In this document: piece by piece, positions 61,617-64,000 of the stretch | Layout: the number at the start of each line of letters is the position of its first letter | Position numbering within the stretch: position 1 is the stretch's first letter | Assembly: GCA_942492205.1 (NCBI GenBank) | Contig: CALODT010000003.1 | Coordinates: 1-64,000, forward strand | Length of the DNA stretch: 64,000 bases | Direction: 5' to 3' | From: UBA1847 sp942492205 | Lineage (GTDB): Bacteria; Pseudomonadota; Gammaproteobacteria; Steroidobacterales; Woeseiaceae | Made by a program: the position numbers and the translations under genes | Notes under the pieces: generated by a model | Told to the model about the DNA's origin: nothing | What the model saw: the letters and a program-made list of their open reading frames with translations, nothing else | Database searches by the model: none

Positions 61617-64000
61617 TGAAAGATCTGCTAAAGCTTTTCAAATACCAAAACCCGGTCGACGACTTCGATGCGATTCGCATCGGCCTGGCTTCGCCCGACA
61701 TGGTGCGTTCCTGGTCCTTCGGTGAGGTCAAGAAGCCCGAGACCATCAACTACCGGACCTTCAAGCCGGAACGTGACGGCCTGTTCTGTGCCAAGATCTT
61801 CGGGCCCATCAAGGACTACGAGTGCCTTTGTGGCAAGTACAAGCGTCTCAAGCATCGTGGCGTCGTCTGCGAAAAGTGCGGTGTTGAGGTTACGCAGACC
61901 AAGGTTCGTCGTGAGCGCATGGCGCATATCGAGCTGGCGAGCCCGGTCGCTCATATCTGGTTCCTGAAATCGTTGCCGTCACGCATCGGCCTGATGCTCG
62001 ACATGACGTTACGCGAGATAGAGCGTGTGCTGTATTTCGAAGCGTTCGTCGTGGTTGATCCCGGCATGACGGAGCTCGAGCGCGGCCAGTTGATGACTGA
62101 CGACATGTACCTGGATGCCTTGGAGCAGTATGGCGACGAGTTCGATGCCCGCATGGGCGCCGAAGCCGTGCGCGAGATGCTGATGACGATCGACCTGCAG
62201 CGCGAGATCCTCAAGGTTCGCGAAGACATGGGTGCGACGCGCTCCGAAACGAAGATCAAGCGGCTGTCGAAGCGCCTCAAGCTGATCGAGTCATTTGTTG
62301 AATCCGGGAACAAACCCGAATGGATGGTACTTACCGTCCTGCCGGTGCTGCCGCCGGATCTGCGGCCGCTGGTGCCGCTGGACGGCGGACGTTTCGCAAC
62401 GTCCGATCTGAACGATCTGTACCGTCGCGTCATCAATCGCAACAACCGTTTGCGCCGCCTGCTCGAGCTGAACGCACCCGATATCATTGTGCGTAACGAA
62501 AAGCGCATGCTGCAGGAATCCGTTGACGCCTTGCTCGACAACGGTCGTCGCGGTCGCGCGATTACCGGCACTAACAAGCGCCCGTTGAAGTCGCTCGCCG
62601 ACATGATCAAGGGCAAGCAGGGCCGCTTCCGTCAAAACCTGCTCGGCAAGCGGGTCGATTACTCGGGTCGTTCTGTCATCGTCGTTGGCCCGACCCTGAA
62701 GCTTCACCAGTGTGGCCTGCCGAAGAAGATGGCGCTCGAGCTGTTCAAGCCGTTCATCTTCTCGAAGCTGCAGTTGCGCGGTGAGGCAACGACCATCAAG
62801 GCCGCCAAGCGTCTCGTGGAGCGCGAGGGTTCGGAGGTCTGGGATATCCTCGAAGAAGTTATTCGCGAGCACCCTGTCATGCTGAACCGTGCGCCTACGC
62901 TGCACAGGCTCGGTATCCAGGCTTTTGAGCCGGTTCTGATCGAGGGTAAGGCCATTCAGCTGCACCCGCTGGTTTGTACCGCGTTCAACGCTGACTTTGA
63001 TGGCGACCAGATGGCGGTACATGTGCCGCTGTCGATCGAGGCGCAGCTCGAAGCGCGTGCCCTGATGATGTCGTCCAACAATATCCTGTCACCGGCCAAC
63101 GGCGAGCCCATCATCGTGCCGTCCCAGGACGTTGTACTGGGCCTCTACTGGATGACACGTGGGCGTATCAACGCCAAGGGCGAGGGCATGATTTTTGCCA
63201 GCCTCGACGAAGCGCGACGTGCCTATGAGGTTGGTGCCGCAGACCTGCAGGCGGCGGTCAAAGTCCGGGTGACGATGCATGAGCGTGATGAAAATGACGA
63301 GCTGCGAGAAGTCGTCAAAGTAGTCGATACCACCGTAGGCCGCGCTCTGCTCTCCGAGATTATGCCGGATGGCCTGGAATTCGAGCGCATCAACCAAACG
63401 ATGTCGAAGAAAGCGATCTCGTCGGTGATCAATGCCTGTTACCGTCAACTCGGCCTGAAGCGAACGGTCGTTTTTGCGGACAAGCTGATGTACACGGGCT
63501 TCCGCTTTGCGACTCGCGCGGGTATCTCTATCGGTGTCAACGATATGGTCGTGCCCGAGAACAAAGAGGAAATTCTGGCCGTTGCCGAGACGGAAGTGAA
63601 GGAGATTCAGGACCAGTACGGTTCCGGTCTCGTCACTGACGGTGAGCGCTACAACAAGGTTGTCGATATCTGGTCACGCACCAACGACCAGGTCGCGAAA
63701 GCGATGATGGACAAGTTGGGAACCGAGAAGACCAAAGATGCCTCGGGCAAGACTGTCGATCAGGAGTCGTTTAATTCGATCTACATGATGGCCGATTCCG
63801 GTGCTCGTGGCTCTGCCGCGCAGATTCGGCAGCTTGCCGGCATGCGTGGTCTGATGGCGAAGCCTGATGGCTCGATCATCGAGACGCCGATCACGGCGAA
63901 CTTCCGCGAGGGGCTCGACGTACTTCAGTACTTCATTTCGACTCATGGCGCTCGTAAGGGTCTCGCGGATACGGCTCTGAAGACCGCCAACTCCGGTTAC
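61616..64000 (+). CDS. rpoC: RNA polymerase beta' subunit (3' end off the window)
   Basis: The first 795 codons are present; the full protein is usually about 1400 residues. The N-terminal zinc site is CLCGKYKRLKHRGVVCEKCG. Conserved blocks include LLGKRVDYSGRSVIVVGP, HPVMLNRAPTLHRLG and the catalytic magnesium motif NADFDGDQM. The reading frame is intact to the window end, which falls in the region following the trigger-loop start. Confidence 0.99.

Overview
The window looks like a composite of two genomes. Bases 1 to about 7033 have very high GC. They carry a minus-strand gene order typical of Actinobacteria, probably a Thermoleophilia-like soil lineage: DUF1385, an acyl-CoA-reductase-like SDR, prfA, prmC, sua5, glyA, a FetAB-type ABC pair and hemolysin III. 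Almost every gene there is broken by one- or two-base indels whose flanking protein sequence is intact. From about 7034 to the end the DNA is gammaproteobacterial with moderately high GC, and I found no frameshifted gene in 57 kb. The join cuts the DUF1385 gene just before its conserved YHGAEHK segment and runs directly into the upstream region of rppH. A chimeric assembly with a low-quality end is the most economical reading. The 16S rRNA, the rrn spacer (tRNA-Ile, tRNA-Ala) and the tufB-secE-nusG-rplKAJL-rpoBC order all say Gammaproteobacteria. The gene set is compatible with a marine Woeseia/Steroidobacter-type lineage, but that placement is tentative. || Layout of the gammaproteobacterial part. 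(1) 7.1-18.5 kb, housekeeping and envelope: rppH, a DUF6776-like coiled-coil membrane protein, bactofilin, erpA, ppx, convergent ppk1-anmK-M23 endopeptidase, tyrS, a TPR exported protein and a GNAT acetyltransferase. (2) 18.6-24.8 kb, one complete rrn operon with two promoters, boxA sites, tRNA-Ile and tRNA-Ala, and several repeat-like insertions in its spacers. (3) 24.9-36.5 kb, the accessory metabolic region: a kinase-phospholyase fusion with a divergent TetR-like regulator, a lipase, two GSTs, and a collinear set holding a CtlX-type citrulline hydrolase, a prohibitin-like protein, a DDAH/arginine-dihydrolase-type enzyme, an M61 protease and an EamA permease. (4) 36.5-40.6 kb: lipid kinase, plsY, birA, coaX, SPOR protein, tRNA-Thr. 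(5) 40.6-45.5 kb, stress defence: lipoprotein cytochrome c, oxyR divergent from dps and a peroxiredoxin-glutaredoxin fusion, then Ada/AlkA and a methyltransferase for alkylation repair. (6) 45.5-51.9 kb: flavin-binding PPOX protein, SLC13 symporter, cupin lipoprotein, GbsR-like regulator, cmoAB, VanY-type carboxypeptidase. (7) 52.0-64.0 kb, the translation/transcription cluster: tRNA-Tyr, -Gly, -Thr, tuf, tRNA-Trp, secE, nusG, rplKAJL, rpoB and the first 795 codons of rpoC. || The most unusual sequence-level signal is a palindromic repeat with GGGGACATTCCT/AGGAATGTCCCC ends. It occurs once between 23S and 5S rRNA and once, as a perfect 50-nt palindrome, one base after the nusG stop codon. Both copies sit inside highly expressed essential operons. 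The most interesting gene-level signals are the collinear CtlX / DDAH-type pair around a prohibitin gene and the kinase-phospholyase fusion.
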